A stretch of 64,000 nt of DNA from Candidatus Bathyarchaeia archaeon (GTDB lineage: Archaea > Thermoproteota > Bathyarchaeia > Bathyarchaeales > Bathycorpusculaceae): the NCBI GenBank assembly GCA_041447175.1, contig CP166960.1, positions 1,316,509 to 1,380,508 of the forward strand, written 5' to 3'. A program made the position numbers and the translations under genes. How positions within the stretch are numbered: the first letter of the stretch is position 1; each line of letters opens with the position of its first letter. This document shows, piece by piece, positions 42,834 through 51,559 of the stretch. The notes under the pieces are model-generated. The model made no database searches and was not told the DNA's origin. It worked only from the letters and a program-made list of their open reading frames with translations.

Positions 42834-44156
42834 TTAGTTGCTCCCATCGGTTTTTGATGCTGCATGCAATGCTTTGTCAAATGCGGCGATTGTGGAGTTT
42901 AAGTCGTCTGGAGTGTGAGCTGTGGAAAGGAAACAGGTTTCAAATTGGGCAGGCGGAATAAACACGCCTTGCCGTAGTAGTTCACAGAAGTACGCGTGGA
43001 ATTTTTGGACGTTTGAGGATTTTGCGGTTGTCATGTCGTAGACGGGTTGGGCGGTGAAGAATATCTGAAACATTGATGCAAGGTTGTAGACCTGCGCGTC
43101 TGTGTGGTAGTTAGCCGCTGAATCTACAAGGGCGCTTTTTAATTCAGAGCAGCCTTTTTCCAGCGCAGGATATACCTCTTGGTGGTTATGCTTCAGGAGA
43201 GACAGAAGGGCGGTTCCTGCAGAAACTGAAATGGGGTTGCCGCTAAAAGTTCCGGCTTGGTAAACTTGTCCTGCAGGAGAAATGTTCTGCATGATTTCTT
43301 TTTTGCCCCCAAAAGCAGCAAGTGGAAAGCCGCCGCCAAGCACTTTTCCAAGGGTTGTCAGGTCCGGTTTTATGTTAAAGTATTCTTGGGCGCCTCCAAG
43401 TGCGAGCCTAAAGCCGGTAATGATTTCGTCAAAAATCAAAACTGCCCCATTTTCCCGAGTTATTTTTCTTAGGTAAGTTAAGTAGTCTCGGTTGGGCAGA
43501 ATCAACCCTGCGTTGCCCATGACTGGCTCAGTGATGACTGCAGCTATTTGGTCGCCTTCCCGCCTAAATACCTCTTCCAATGCCTCGCAGCTGTTGTAGG
43601 GTAAAACGAGGGTGTTTTGGGTGGTTTCCTCTGGGACGCCAAGTGAAGTGGGAACCCCAAGAGTTGCCGCTCCTGAACCTGCTTTCACAAGAACGTTGTC
43701 ATGGGAGCCGTGGAAGCAGCCTTCAAACTTGACAATTTTCTTTCTTTGGGTGAAGCCGCGGGCTGCTCTGATTGCGTGCATGGTTGCTTCGGTTCCTGTG
43801 TTAACAAGCCGCAACATCTCCAAACTTGGATAAAGGGTTTGAAGCTGTTCTGCAAAGGCAATTTCCTGCTCAGTTGGGACGCCGTAAATTGTTCCCTTCA
43901 GCAACTGCTCTTTAACTGCGTTTGCAATTTCGGGGTTTGCGTGTCCAAGTAACAAGGCGCCATAGGACATGCAGTAGTCTAAGTAGGGTTCCGCGTCTGC
44001 GCCGTAAAGTCGTGAACCTTGGGCGTGAGTGACAAAGAACGGGTTTGGCTGGAAGGCACGAACCGGGCTGTTTACGCCTCCCGAGAGAACTTTTTTGGCA
44101 CGCTCAAACAGAGCCGCAGATTTGTTTTGCCTAACTATCGCTGCTGATTCAACCAT
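42834..44156 (-). CDS. hemL: Glutamate-1-semialdehyde 2,1-aminomutase
   Basis: PLP enzyme that makes 5-aminolevulinate from the HemA product. Motifs: SGGVNSPVRAFQP, NTGTEATMHAIRAAR, FEGCFHGSHDNVLVKAGSGAAT, IFDEIITGFRLALGG, and the PLP lysine in TTLGKVLGGGFPLAAFGGKK (about Lys271). 440 residues. It overlaps the hemB end by 22 bases. Together with hemA this proves the C5 route to aminolevulinate. Confidence 0.95.
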   Translation of the reverse strand: MVESAAIVRQNKSAALFERAKKVLSGGVNSPVRAFQPNPFFVTHAQGSRLYGADAEPYLDYCMSYGALLLGHANPEIANAVKEQLLKGTIYGVPTEQEIAFAEQLQTLYPSLEMLRLVNTGTEATMHAIRAARGFTQRKKIVKFEGCFHGSHDNVLVKAGSGAATLGVPTSLGVPEETTQNTLVLPYNSCEALEEVFRREGDQIAAVITEPVMGNAGLILPNRDYLTYLRKITRENGAVLIFDEIITGFRLALGGAQEYFNIKPDLTTLGKVLGGGFPLAAFGGKKEIMQNISPAGQVYQAGTFSGNPISVSAGTALLSLLKHNHQEVYPALEKGCSELKSALVDSAANYHTDAQVYNLASMFQIFFTAQPVYDMTTAKSSNVQKFHAYFCELLRQGVFIPPAQFETCFLSTAHTPDDLNSTIAAFDKALHAASKTDGSN

Positions 44157-45118
44157 GTCTTCACATCCTTAGCAAAATAGGTTATTATGAGGTCAGCGCC
44201 AGCCCGTTTGAGTCCAGTTAGAACTTCAAGAGCCGCTGCTTTTTCGTCTATCCAACCGTTTTGTGCTGCAGCTTTAATCATTGCGTATTCGCCGCTCACG
44301 TTGTAGGCCGCAACAGGCACGTGGAATCTGGATTTGACTAGGCTAACTATGTCCATGTAGGCGAGGGCAGGCTTTACCATGATTATGTCGGCGCCTTCGT
44401 CGATGTCCAGTTCTGCTTCCCGCAAAGCCTCGCTTGGGTTGCCATAGCTCATTTGGTAGCTTTTTCGGTCGCCAAACTTGGGTGTGGAGTCGGCTGCTTC
44501 GCGGAAGGGTCCATAGAAGCTGGAGGAGTATTTTACGGCGTAGGACATTATGGCGGTTTGGTCAAACCCTGCATCGTCTAAGCCTTCGCGTATTGCTTGC
44601 ACTTGTCCATCCATCATGGCGGAAGGCGCCACCATGTCAGCGCCCGCTTGGGCTTGGCTGACGGCAGTTTTCTGCAGAAGCGTCAATGTTTGGTCGTTTT
44701 CCACGTCGCCATCTTTGATTACTCCGCAGTGTCCGTGGCGGGTGTATTCGCAGAGGCAAACATCCGTAATTACGACCAACTCGTCTCCGAACGCGTTTTT
44801 GAGCCTGCGGGTTGCCTGCTGAACAATGCCGTCGTCTGCAAAAGCTCCTGAACCTGTCGCATCTTTTTTCGCGGGCACACCAAAAAGCATAACCGCGCTC
44901 ACGTCCTGTTCCGTTGCTTGTCTAACGTCCTCAACCACTTGGTCAAGGGGTAGTCTAAAGCAGCCAGGCATCGCTTGGATGGAAATTGGCGCCGTAGCTG
45001 TTTCATCTACAAACAGGGGATGAATCAAGTCGCTTGGGTTAACCACGGTTTTGTTCATGAGGCTCCGCATTGCGGGTGTTCGGCGAAGCCTGCGCAGTCT
45101 AACTGAGGGAAAACTCAT
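44135..45118 (-). CDS. hemB: Porphobilinogen synthase (delta-aminolevulinate dehydratase)
   Basis: Condenses two aminolevulinates. 327 residues with SVRLRRLRRTPAMRSL at the start, the metal-site cysteines in DVCLCEYTRHGHCG (zinc type), and the Schiff-base lysines in SYAVKYSSSFYGPFREA and IMVKPALAYMD. It overlaps the preceding gene by four bases. Order and strand fit the hem operon. Confidence 0.95.
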   Translation of the reverse strand: MSFPSVRLRRLRRTPAMRSLMNKTVVNPSDLIHPLFVDETATAPISIQAMPGCFRLPLDQVVEDVRQATEQDVSAVMLFGVPAKKDATGSGAFADDGIVQQATRRLKNAFGDELVVITDVCLCEYTRHGHCGVIKDGDVENDQTLTLLQKTAVSQAQAGADMVAPSAMMDGQVQAIREGLDDAGFDQTAIMSYAVKYSSSFYGPFREAADSTPKFGDRKSYQMSYGNPSEALREAELDIDEGADIIMVKPALAYMDIVSLVKSRFHVPVAAYNVSGEYAMIKAAAQNGWIDEKAAALEVLTGLKRAGADLIITYFAKDVKTWLNQQR

Positions 45119-45783
45119 TTCGGTATCTCCTTTAAAGTGATTTGTGCCTCCGCGATTTGGGTGGCTTTTTCTTTAGCCCCATCAAAGTTGCCCTGCTGCA
45201 AAAGCGCCTGAACCGCGGAGTCCTGAATTATGTCATAGAGCACTTTTCGGCGCAGTCTTTGGTCGGAAAACTTTGCTTTCAGAAGCCTCCTCATCTGGTC
45301 TTGCAGTTTTATTTGAAGCAGGTCCTCAGGCAGGATTGTTTGCTCAATTCGTTTCCGCAAAACGCTTGCCATGGCAGGGCTTTTGCCGCTGGTCGAAATG
45401 GCGATTCTTACGTCGCCAACCTTAGCTGTGGCGGGAAGATTGAAGTCACTTGCCCTGGGGTCTTGGGGGGCGTAAACCATGCACCCAACGGATTTAGCGT
45501 AGCTTACAAGCGCGGCATTAAGGTCAGGGTTACTGGTAACTGCAACCAGCAGGTCAGGCTTAGGTATGAGTTGGTCAAAGAAAGCTTGGGCGTCGTAGAC
45601 TTTTTTTTGTTGAAGCTGAATTTTTCCTTGGTCATGCAGGGTTGCTATGCCTTCTGAAAAGGATTCGCTGACGACAAGGATATGTGCGCCTGCCTCCAAG
45701 AAGTCGCTGGTTTTCCTATAACTTTCCAAGCCGCCTCCAACTACGACGACATATTTTCCGTCAACTTTGAGGTCAACAAGCAT
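45115..45783 (-). CDS. Precorrin-2 dehydrogenase / Met8-type (possible ferrochelatase)
   Basis: NAD-dependent oxidation of precorrin-2 to sirohydrochlorin. 222 residues starting MLVDLKVDGKYVVVVGGGLE, a dinucleotide-binding fold (GGGLESYRKTSDFLEAGAHI), then NPDLNAALVSYAKSVGCMVYAP and GDVRIAISTSGKSPAMASVLRKRIE, matching the CysG N-terminal / Met8 family. The frame extends upstream, but the overlap with the next gene and the family start favour 45783 (11-base overlap). It feeds the CbiX chelatase encoded across the divergent promoter. Confidence 0.88.
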   Translation of the reverse strand: MLVDLKVDGKYVVVVGGGLESYRKTSDFLEAGAHILVVSESFSEGIATLHDQGKIQLQQKKVYDAQAFFDQLIPKPDLLVAVTSNPDLNAALVSYAKSVGCMVYAPQDPRASDFNLPATAKVGDVRIAISTSGKSPAMASVLRKRIEQTILPEDLLQIKLQDQMRRLLKAKFSDQRLRRKVLYDIIQDSAVQALLQQGNFDGAKEKATQIAEAQITLKEIPK

Positions 45784-47335
45784 CCGCTTTGAAGCCTCCT
45801 TTAGCCATTTTGAAGCTCGGGTTTTTTTCCAGAGCAGTTTTGAAGCTATCCATAAACGCGCGGTAATCCAATGTGGTTTGCGCAGTTGGTGCCGCGAGGC
45901 TGACAATTTCATCAAGGTTTATGGAGCTTTCCGCAAGTTCAACAGCTTTGGCGCCAAATTCCTCATAGCGGATTTCCACTTCGGGGATTGCACCGCGTCC
46001 CTCCAAGTTTATGCGGGGAACAATCCCAAGCAACTCGACATGGGCATTTGCAAAAGCCTGTTTCAGAAGCTCTCGGATTTCGTCGGTTAAGTAACTCATG
46101 CGCACCTTGTTTAGGATGACACCCACGATTTTTACGCCCATGCAGCGTAGAAGATTTATGTAACTGAGGCTGCTGACCAGGGCGCCTTCGATGCCTTCCT
46201 TCTCGCAACCTACAACCAAAACTGTCGGCACCCCCAAAGCCGCGGCGACCTCAGCAGTTGCGCTCGGTTTCTGGGCGTTATCCATCAGCAACCCCGTGAA
46301 GGCACTCATGGCGCCTTCGATTAGAACGAAGTCGTAATCTTTGCTTGCGCCATGTACTGCTTCTGGGGGGGCGGTCCAGCCGCTTGGCCCGATTTTTATG
46401 GAAGAGTAGCTTTTGACGGGTTCTTTGATGAGGTACAGGGCAGGCACAATGTCTCGTATGTCGCCCCCAACTTTAACCACGCCAACGTTGTAGCCTCGTT
46501 TTTTTAGGGCACCCGCCAACCCTGTGATAACCAATGTTTTTCCTGAACCACTAGCCAGAGCGGTCACCAGCAAACTTCGAGGGGTCTTCTGGGATGCGAT
46601 GCCAGTGAAGACGCTTGAGGATATGCCGACTTCGCTTTTCATTTTCTTCTGCAGTTGCGCGTTTGCAGCACGGATTTTCAAGAGCTCCGCGTCGGTTATG
46701 TCCAGCGACTTGGCTATCCCCTGCACTATTGGAGGGTTTTGGTCAAGTAAAGAATGCATAATGACGCCCACTACGTTGCCTTCACGGCTGGCAACACCTG
46801 AAATGAGGTTTTGGGAGTCATTGCGGTAGTTGAGGCGTTTTGTATGAGATACAAGGATAGGCTTAGCGTTTTGGTGAAGTGTAATTTTGCCGTAGGTGTG
46901 GCAGTGAAACCCCGCCACTTCTGCGCCCACTTGGTCGGTTAAACAGCTTGCCCCAACCACGGTGGCTTTCACTTGGTCCGTGCAAATCAGGGGCTCAAAA
47001 GTTGCGTCTAACAAACCACACCCGTCTCGAACAATTGGCACTGCGGAGAGGCGTCCGATGTCGGTTCCGCGAGACAGAATCTGAAAGCCTGAGCATACGC
47101 CCAGCACGAATTTGCCTGCCTCTGCCATTTTCAGAACTTCCCGCTCAATTTTGCCTTTTGTTGTTTGGGATTCAACGAGGCTGCCGCCGGGGATGATAAG
47201 CATGTCTAACATGGTGGAGGCGGATTTTCCGTCGACGGTGCCGTCGGCGTGTACCAAGTCGGTTGGCAGGTTACCAAACATTTCAAAGCAGGGTAATGCT
47301 CCGGGCACGTAGACTAAGCCGATTCTGTGGTTCAC
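45773..47335 (-). CDS. CobB/CobQ-like amidotransferase with permuted domain order
   Basis: 520 residues. The N-terminal ~235 residues are a class I glutamine amidotransferase: LIIPGGSL, nucleophile in VLGVCSGFQIL (Cys81), and histidines in AGFHCHTYG and VIMHSLLDQN. A P-loop domain follows (~255-500): TALASGSGKTLVITGLAGALK, VGVVKVGGDIRDIV, FVLIEGAMSAF, VIGVILNKV-type strand. In CbiA/CobB/CbiP the P-loop domain comes first and the amidotransferase last; here it is reversed. By position it is the likely cobyrinic acid a,c-diamide synthase or a related amidating enzyme; an F430-type (CfbB) role is less likely as no other cfb gene is here. First gene of the leftward operon. Confidence 0.75.
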   Translation of the reverse strand: MNHRIGLVYVPGALPCFEMFGNLPTDLVHADGTVDGKSASTMLDMLIIPGGSLVESQTTKGKIEREVLKMAEAGKFVLGVCSGFQILSRGTDIGRLSAVPIVRDGCGLLDATFEPLICTDQVKATVVGASCLTDQVGAEVAGFHCHTYGKITLHQNAKPILVSHTKRLNYRNDSQNLISGVASREGNVVGVIMHSLLDQNPPIVQGIAKSLDITDAELLKIRAANAQLQKKMKSEVGISSSVFTGIASQKTPRSLLVTALASGSGKTLVITGLAGALKKRGYNVGVVKVGGDIRDIVPALYLIKEPVKSYSSIKIGPSGWTAPPEAVHGASKDYDFVLIEGAMSAFTGLLMDNAQKPSATAEVAAALGVPTVLVVGCEKEGIEGALVSSLSYINLLRCMGVKIVGVILNKVRMSYLTDEIRELLKQAFANAHVELLGIVPRINLEGRGAIPEVEIRYEEFGAKAVELAESSINLDEIVSLAAPTAQTTLDYRAFMDSFKTALEKNPSFKMAKGGFKADAC

Positions 47336-47376
47336 ATTTGTTCCCTTGACTGTCGTTGGAGTTACTTTACGATAAA

Positions 47377-47390
47377 GCTTATATTTAAGC
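47377..47390. promoter_or_regulatory. hemA: Shared palindromic TATA region for hemA and the leftward tetrapyrrole operon
   Basis: GCTTATATTTAAGC is nearly symmetric, so it can serve both strands. Its centre is about 26 bases before the hemA ATG, which predicts a leaderless hemA transcript. The leftward operon begins 42 bases away. Confidence 0.5.
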
Positions 47391-47395
47391 TGGTC

Positions 47396-47404
47396 GGTTT
47401 ATCC
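47396..47404 (+). promoter_or_regulatory. Degenerate operator before hemA
   Basis: GGTTTATCC differs at one base from the GGATTATCC core found at the other island promoters. It lies between the TATA box and the hemA start. Confidence 0.4.
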
Positions 47405-47408
47405 AACC

Positions 47409-48692
47409 ATGCATTCCTTGGCACAAAACCTTGGCATAATAAACGTGAGAATCACCCACAAAACGGCTCACGTTCAACTGCTGGAGGCCGTAGCATTCAA
47501 GGACAAACAGAATGCTTACACCCAAGTGTGCTCGCTTAAAGGAGTCCAAGAAGCCGTAATTCTGCAAACATGCAACCGCACCGAACTCTACATGGTAAGC
47601 GAAGAGGCAGAAAAAACGGCTACATCCGCCATTGAATTCTTGGCAAACCGAACAAAAACCCAGAAGGAAAAAGCCACCCAAGCCATTGAATGCGCATTCG
47701 GTCACGAAGCCATTGGCCACCTGCTGCGGGTGACCTCAGGTTTGGAATCCATGGTTATAGGTGAGGAACAAGTCATTAACCAAGTCTGGAATGCTTTTCT
47801 GGAAGCAGAACAAGCCAGCGCCAGTGGACTTGTCCTTAAAACTCTGTTTAACCGTGCAGTAAACGTGGGTCGACGGGCAAGACGCGAAACCGCCATCGGC
47901 AAAGGCGCCGTCTCGGTGGGTTCTGCTGCAGTAGAGCTTGCCGAAAAGCTACTGGGATGCCTCAACCAAAAACAAATCCTAATCATGGGCGCAGGCGAAA
48001 CAGGCACCCTTGTCGCCAAAGCCATGGCTAGACGCTGCTTAACCCCTGTGTTTATTGCCAACCGCACCTTCGAACGGGCTGAAAGGTTAGCAGAGGAACT
48101 TTGCGGCAGAGCCATCAGATTTAATGAACGCGGCGAGGCACTTAAAGAAGCAGATTTGGTTTTCTGTTCAACCTCTGCCCCACACTACCTGTTAACCAAA
48201 CAACAAATCTCCAAATTCATCGAGGAACGACAAAACAAAACCGACCTCATAATCATTGATATTTCAAACCCGCGAAACGTTGAAGAATCCATCGAAACGC
48301 TCCCGAAGGTGAAGCTCTACAATTTAGATGATTTAACGTTAATTGCGGAACGCAACAAGGAGGAACGCAAAAAAAGCGTTCAAGAAGCCTCCGCAATAGT
48401 CGAGGAAGAAGCTGCCTGGTTGGAGCGCGCCCTAAAGGCAGATTCGGTACGGGAAATTATTTCGGCGCTGCTTTCGCAAACCGAAGAAACCCGGCAGAAA
48501 GAGCTTGCCAAAGCCTTCACCATGATGGGAGATGTAGATGACCGGGAAAAAAAAATCGTCGGCGACTTAACATGTGTTTTACTTAAGCAGATGTTTCTAC
48601 CCGTTATTGAAAATCTACGAAGAGCCGCCCTAAACGACGATTCAGAACTTATTGAAGTTGCAATGAAATTATTCGAAATTAAAGAAAATTAA
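47409..48692 (+). CDS. hemA: Glutamyl-tRNA reductase
   Basis: Reduces glutamyl-tRNA to glutamate-1-semialdehyde with NADPH. 427 residues. The catalytic cysteine is in LQTCNRTELY (about Cys55); GLESMVIGEEQVINQVW, KGAVSVGSAAVELAEK and the Rossmann motif ILIMGAGETGTLVAKAMARR follow, with a C-terminal dimerisation helix region. ATG at 47409 is at the predicted transcription start. It heads the rightward cbi operon, coupling precursor supply to corrin synthesis. Confidence 0.95.
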   Translation: MHSLAQNLGIINVRITHKTAHVQLLEAVAFKDKQNAYTQVCSLKGVQEAVILQTCNRTELYMVSEEAEKTATSAIEFLANRTKTQKEKATQAIECAFGHEAIGHLLRVTSGLESMVIGEEQVINQVWNAFLEAEQASASGLVLKTLFNRAVNVGRRARRETAIGKGAVSVGSAAVELAEKLLGCLNQKQILIMGAGETGTLVAKAMARRCLTPVFIANRTFERAERLAEELCGRAIRFNERGEALKEADLVFCSTSAPHYLLTKQQISKFIEERQNKTDLIIIDISNPRNVEESIETLPKVKLYNLDDLTLIAERNKEERKKSVQEASAIVEEEAAWLERALKADSVREIISALLSQTEETRQKELAKAFTMMGDVDDREKKIVGDLTCVLLKQMFLPVIENLRRAALNDDSELIEVAMKLFEIKEN

Positions 48693-48716
48693 ATTAAAAC
48701 AGTAAGAGGAAGACAG

Positions 48717-49778
48717 ATGGAAAACGTCGGATTAGTCCTGATAGGACACGGTAGCAAACTCCCCCATAACCGGGAAAACATAGAAAAATTAGCAGAGATT
48801 CTGCGGAAAAGAGGCAACTTTGAGGTAGTGGACATAGCTTTTATGGTGCGAAACACCCCAACAATTGCCCAAGCCATAGAAGCCATAGCCGAGAAGGGGG
48901 TCAAAAAAATTGTGCTCATCCCCGCGTTTCTTGCCCCAGGAGTCCACACCACCCAAGAAATCCCCGAGTTGATCGGCATCAAAAATGAGGAGTTGCAGCT
49001 TTCCGCCAAGGGGATTGAGGTAATTTACGGGGAACCTATCGGGTCAGATGAACGTTTAGCGGATATTCTGGAAGAAAAAGCCCTCAAAGTCATAGGTGAA
49101 AAAACACCAAAGGCAGATACTGCACCGTACGGCGCAAATGCCCCCGCCGCTTCGAAACAACTTTACGAGGATAGCATGAAACTGATTCGACCTCAAATTG
49201 CAGACGTATTGGCAAAAGCGCCAAAAGAGCAGGCGCCCGTCATTGAGCGGGTGGTTCACGCAACAGCCGACCCTGAATACGCAAAGCTGCTGGTTATCAG
49301 CGACCAAGCCGTAAAAGCAGGCATAGCAGCCATCCAGACAGGGGCAAAAATCGTAACCGACGTGAAAATGGTGAAAATGGGCATCAACGAGGCACGGGTG
49401 AAAAGGTTCGGCGGCAAAATCGTCACTTACATTGATGAAGAAGAAGCCACAAACGTAGCTAACAACGAGTTTGTCACCCGATCCGTTGCTGCAACACGCC
49501 TAGCCGTAAACGATGGGCTTGACGGCGCGGTTTTTCTCATTGGAAACGCCCCCACCGCCGCCTTTGAATTAGCCGAAGCAGTAAAGCAAGGCAAAGCTAA
49601 ACCCGCATTAATTGTTGCCGTGCCTGTGGGGTATGTTGGCGCAGCCGAATCCAAAGATGCCGTAGCCGAATTGCCTGTTCCATACATAATCACGAAGGGA
49701 CGTAAAGGCGGAAGCACCATCGCCGTAGCAATCTTTAACGCGCTGCTGGCGATGGCTGAAGCGTCAAAAGGGAACTAA
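48717..49778 (+). CDS. cbiX-cbiC: Fusion of sirohydrochlorin cobaltochelatase (CbiX) and cobalt-precorrin-8 methylmutase (CbiC)
   Basis: The N-terminal ~130 residues are a small archaeal-type CbiX: VLIGHGSKLPHNRENIEKLA and PAFLAPGVHTTQEIPELI carry the metal-binding histidines. After a ~25-residue Ala/Pro linker comes CbiC (~150-353): VIERVVHATADPEYAKLLV with the catalytic histidine, TDVKMVKMGIN, FLIGNAPTAAFEL and VPVGYVGAAESKDAV. The chain thus joins cobalt insertion with a late methyl migration. It overlaps no neighbour; one base separates it from cbiD. Confidence 0.92.
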   Translation: MENVGLVLIGHGSKLPHNRENIEKLAEILRKRGNFEVVDIAFMVRNTPTIAQAIEAIAEKGVKKIVLIPAFLAPGVHTTQEIPELIGIKNEELQLSAKGIEVIYGEPIGSDERLADILEEKALKVIGEKTPKADTAPYGANAPAASKQLYEDSMKLIRPQIADVLAKAPKEQAPVIERVVHATADPEYAKLLVISDQAVKAGIAAIQTGAKIVTDVKMVKMGINEARVKRFGGKIVTYIDEEEATNVANNEFVTRSVAATRLAVNDGLDGAVFLIGNAPTAAFELAEAVKQGKAKPALIVAVPVGYVGAAESKDAVAELPVPYIITKGRKGGSTIAVAIFNALLAMAEASKGN

Positions 49779-49779
49779 A

Positions 49780-50877
49780 ATGCCCCGATTTCTAAAGTAT
49801 GGCATCAGCACTGGAGCGTGTGCGGCAGCCGCAGCCAAAGCCGCCGTAATCACGTTAACAAAAGAGTGTGTGGAACGCGTGGTTATTCCCACGCCAATTG
49901 GCATCCGCTTTGAAATACCAGTTAAATCCTGCAGCAAACAAAACGACCAGGCAACGGCAACCGTGATTAAGGATGCAGGTGAAGACATCGACGTAACCGA
50001 CGGCATAGAAATAACCGCCAACGTCCAACTAACTGACGACGGCGAAATCATCATAACAAGCGGAGAAGGCGTCGGGAAAGTCACCAAACCAGGCTTACCA
50101 ATTCCTGTGGGGGAGCCAGCGATTAATCCTGTGCCGCGAAAAATGATTACCGAAGCCGTCCAAGAAGCGCTGCCCCAAGGAAAAGGCGCAAAAGTCACTG
50201 TTGTAGTTCCCGAAGGCGCAAAGGTTGCCGAGAAAACGTTTAACGCCAAACTGGGCATCGTGGGCGGAATCTCAATTTTGGGCTCAACAGGCGTGGTCAA
50301 GCCGCTGTCGCTTGAAGCTTGCCGCCGTTCACTGGTGCCCCAAATAGACGTAGCTGTTTCCCGCGGCTACAGCAGGGTGTTCTTTGTGCCGGGCAACATC
50401 GGCGAAAGAATAACCAAACAGCTGTTCACTGTGGCGGATGAGCAGATTGTGCAGACGGGCGACTTTGTGGGGTTTATGCTGGAGAAAGCCGCTGAGAGGG
50501 ACGTCAAGGAAATCATGTTTTTGGGGCATTCGGGCAAGATGGTGAAGTTGGCGGCGGGGATTTTTAATACGCATTATCGGATGGGGGATGCGAGAAATGA
50601 AGTTATCGCTGCATACGCGGCTTCAGAGGGCGCTGACCAGAAAGCGGTTAACACAATTTTGCAGGCGAACACAACAGAAGAAGCAACCGAACTGCTAAAC
50701 AAATTGGGTTTAACACGAGTCACATATGACAAAATCGCCCAAAGAATTCACGCTCGGGTCACAGACCGAGTGAAAAGCAAAATCAAGATTGGCATTATAA
50801 TTGTATCCATGGAGGGCAAGGTTTTGGGGGCAGACGAGAACGCTAAGAGGCAGGAGCCATGGCTAAACTCCTCATAG
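49780..50877 (+). CDS. cbiD: Cobalt-precorrin-5B C1-methyltransferase CbiD
   Basis: 365 residues. CbiD opening KYGISTGACAAAAAKAAVITL, then GEGVGKVTKPGLPIPVGEPAINPVP, GIVGGISILGSTGVVKPLS and FFVPGNIGERITKQL. It methylates C1 of the ring after CbiG opening. The end overlaps cbiE by 19 bases. The start is one base after the stop of the fusion gene. Confidence 0.95.
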   Translation: MPRFLKYGISTGACAAAAAKAAVITLTKECVERVVIPTPIGIRFEIPVKSCSKQNDQATATVIKDAGEDIDVTDGIEITANVQLTDDGEIIITSGEGVGKVTKPGLPIPVGEPAINPVPRKMITEAVQEALPQGKGAKVTVVVPEGAKVAEKTFNAKLGIVGGISILGSTGVVKPLSLEACRRSLVPQIDVAVSRGYSRVFFVPGNIGERITKQLFTVADEQIVQTGDFVGFMLEKAAERDVKEIMFLGHSGKMVKLAAGIFNTHYRMGDARNEVIAAYAASEGADQKAVNTILQANTTEEATELLNKLGLTRVTYDKIAQRIHARVTDRVKSKIKIGIIIVSMEGKVLGADENAKRQEPWLNSS

Positions 50878-51521
50878 TCGGCGTGGGTCCCGGCGCCCCC
50901 GACTACGTGACCCCCACGGCACGTAAAGCCGTGCAGCAAGCGCAAGTGGTTGCAGGCGCAGAACGCAACCTGAGGCTATTTCAGGAAGAAATCAAAGGCG
51001 AAACCCTAACATTAACAGCCAAAAACTTTGAAGAAAACCTCTCACAAGCTGTTGATTATGCCAGAAACGGAAAAACCGTTGCACTTCTCTCCACAGGCGA
51101 CCCCGGATTCTCAGGGCTTTTGGGTTCTTTGCTAAGAAGACAACTAATCAAAAATGTAGACATTGAAGTTGTTCCCGGCGTAAGCTCCATTCAGGTTTGC
51201 GCAGCAAAACTTTGCTTAAACTGGGACAACGCACGCCTATTCACATTCCACAATAATACAAGTAAGGAAAAGAAACGTGAGCTTTTCCAGGCTGTCAAGG
51301 CGGGCAAAACCGTGCTTGTGCTGCCTGACCCGAACACTTTTACGCCCTCAGAAATCGCAGCTTTCCTTCTCGAAGAGGGGGCAGACAAAAAAACCTCCGT
51401 TGCAGTGTGCACAAATTTGACGCTGCCCAACGAGAAAACCGTTAAGGCAACATTGGATGAGGTTTCAAAGCAAAAGTTTCCGCCGCTATGTGTAGTGGCA
51501 ATTAACAGCAATTCACAGTAA
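50859..51521 (+). CDS. cbiE: Cobalt-precorrin-7 C5-methyltransferase CbiE
   Basis: 220 residues of the tetrapyrrole methyltransferase fold: LLIVGVGPGAPDYVTPTARKAV, ALLSTGDPGFSGLLGSLLR and VEVVPGVSSIQVCAAKL. CbiE acts with CbiT, encoded next (38-base gap); in many bacteria the two are fused as CobL, here they are separate. Confidence 0.92.
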   Translation: MAKLLIVGVGPGAPDYVTPTARKAVQQAQVVAGAERNLRLFQEEIKGETLTLTAKNFEENLSQAVDYARNGKTVALLSTGDPGFSGLLGSLLRRQLIKNVDIEVVPGVSSIQVCAAKLCLNWDNARLFTFHNNTSKEKKRELFQAVKAGKTVLVLPDPNTFTPSEIAAFLLEEGADKKTSVAVCTNLTLPNEKTVKATLDEVSKQKFPPLCVVAINSNSQ

Positions 51522-51559
51522 CCAAACCAATAATAGGTTACAGTAGAGGCCGATTCGAC

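Noticed and set aside
45773..47335. CfbB (nickel-sirohydrochlorin diamide synthase) of coenzyme F430 synthesis
   Set aside because: No cfbA, cfbC, cfbD or cfbE candidates were seen nearby, and the context is entirely cobalamin.
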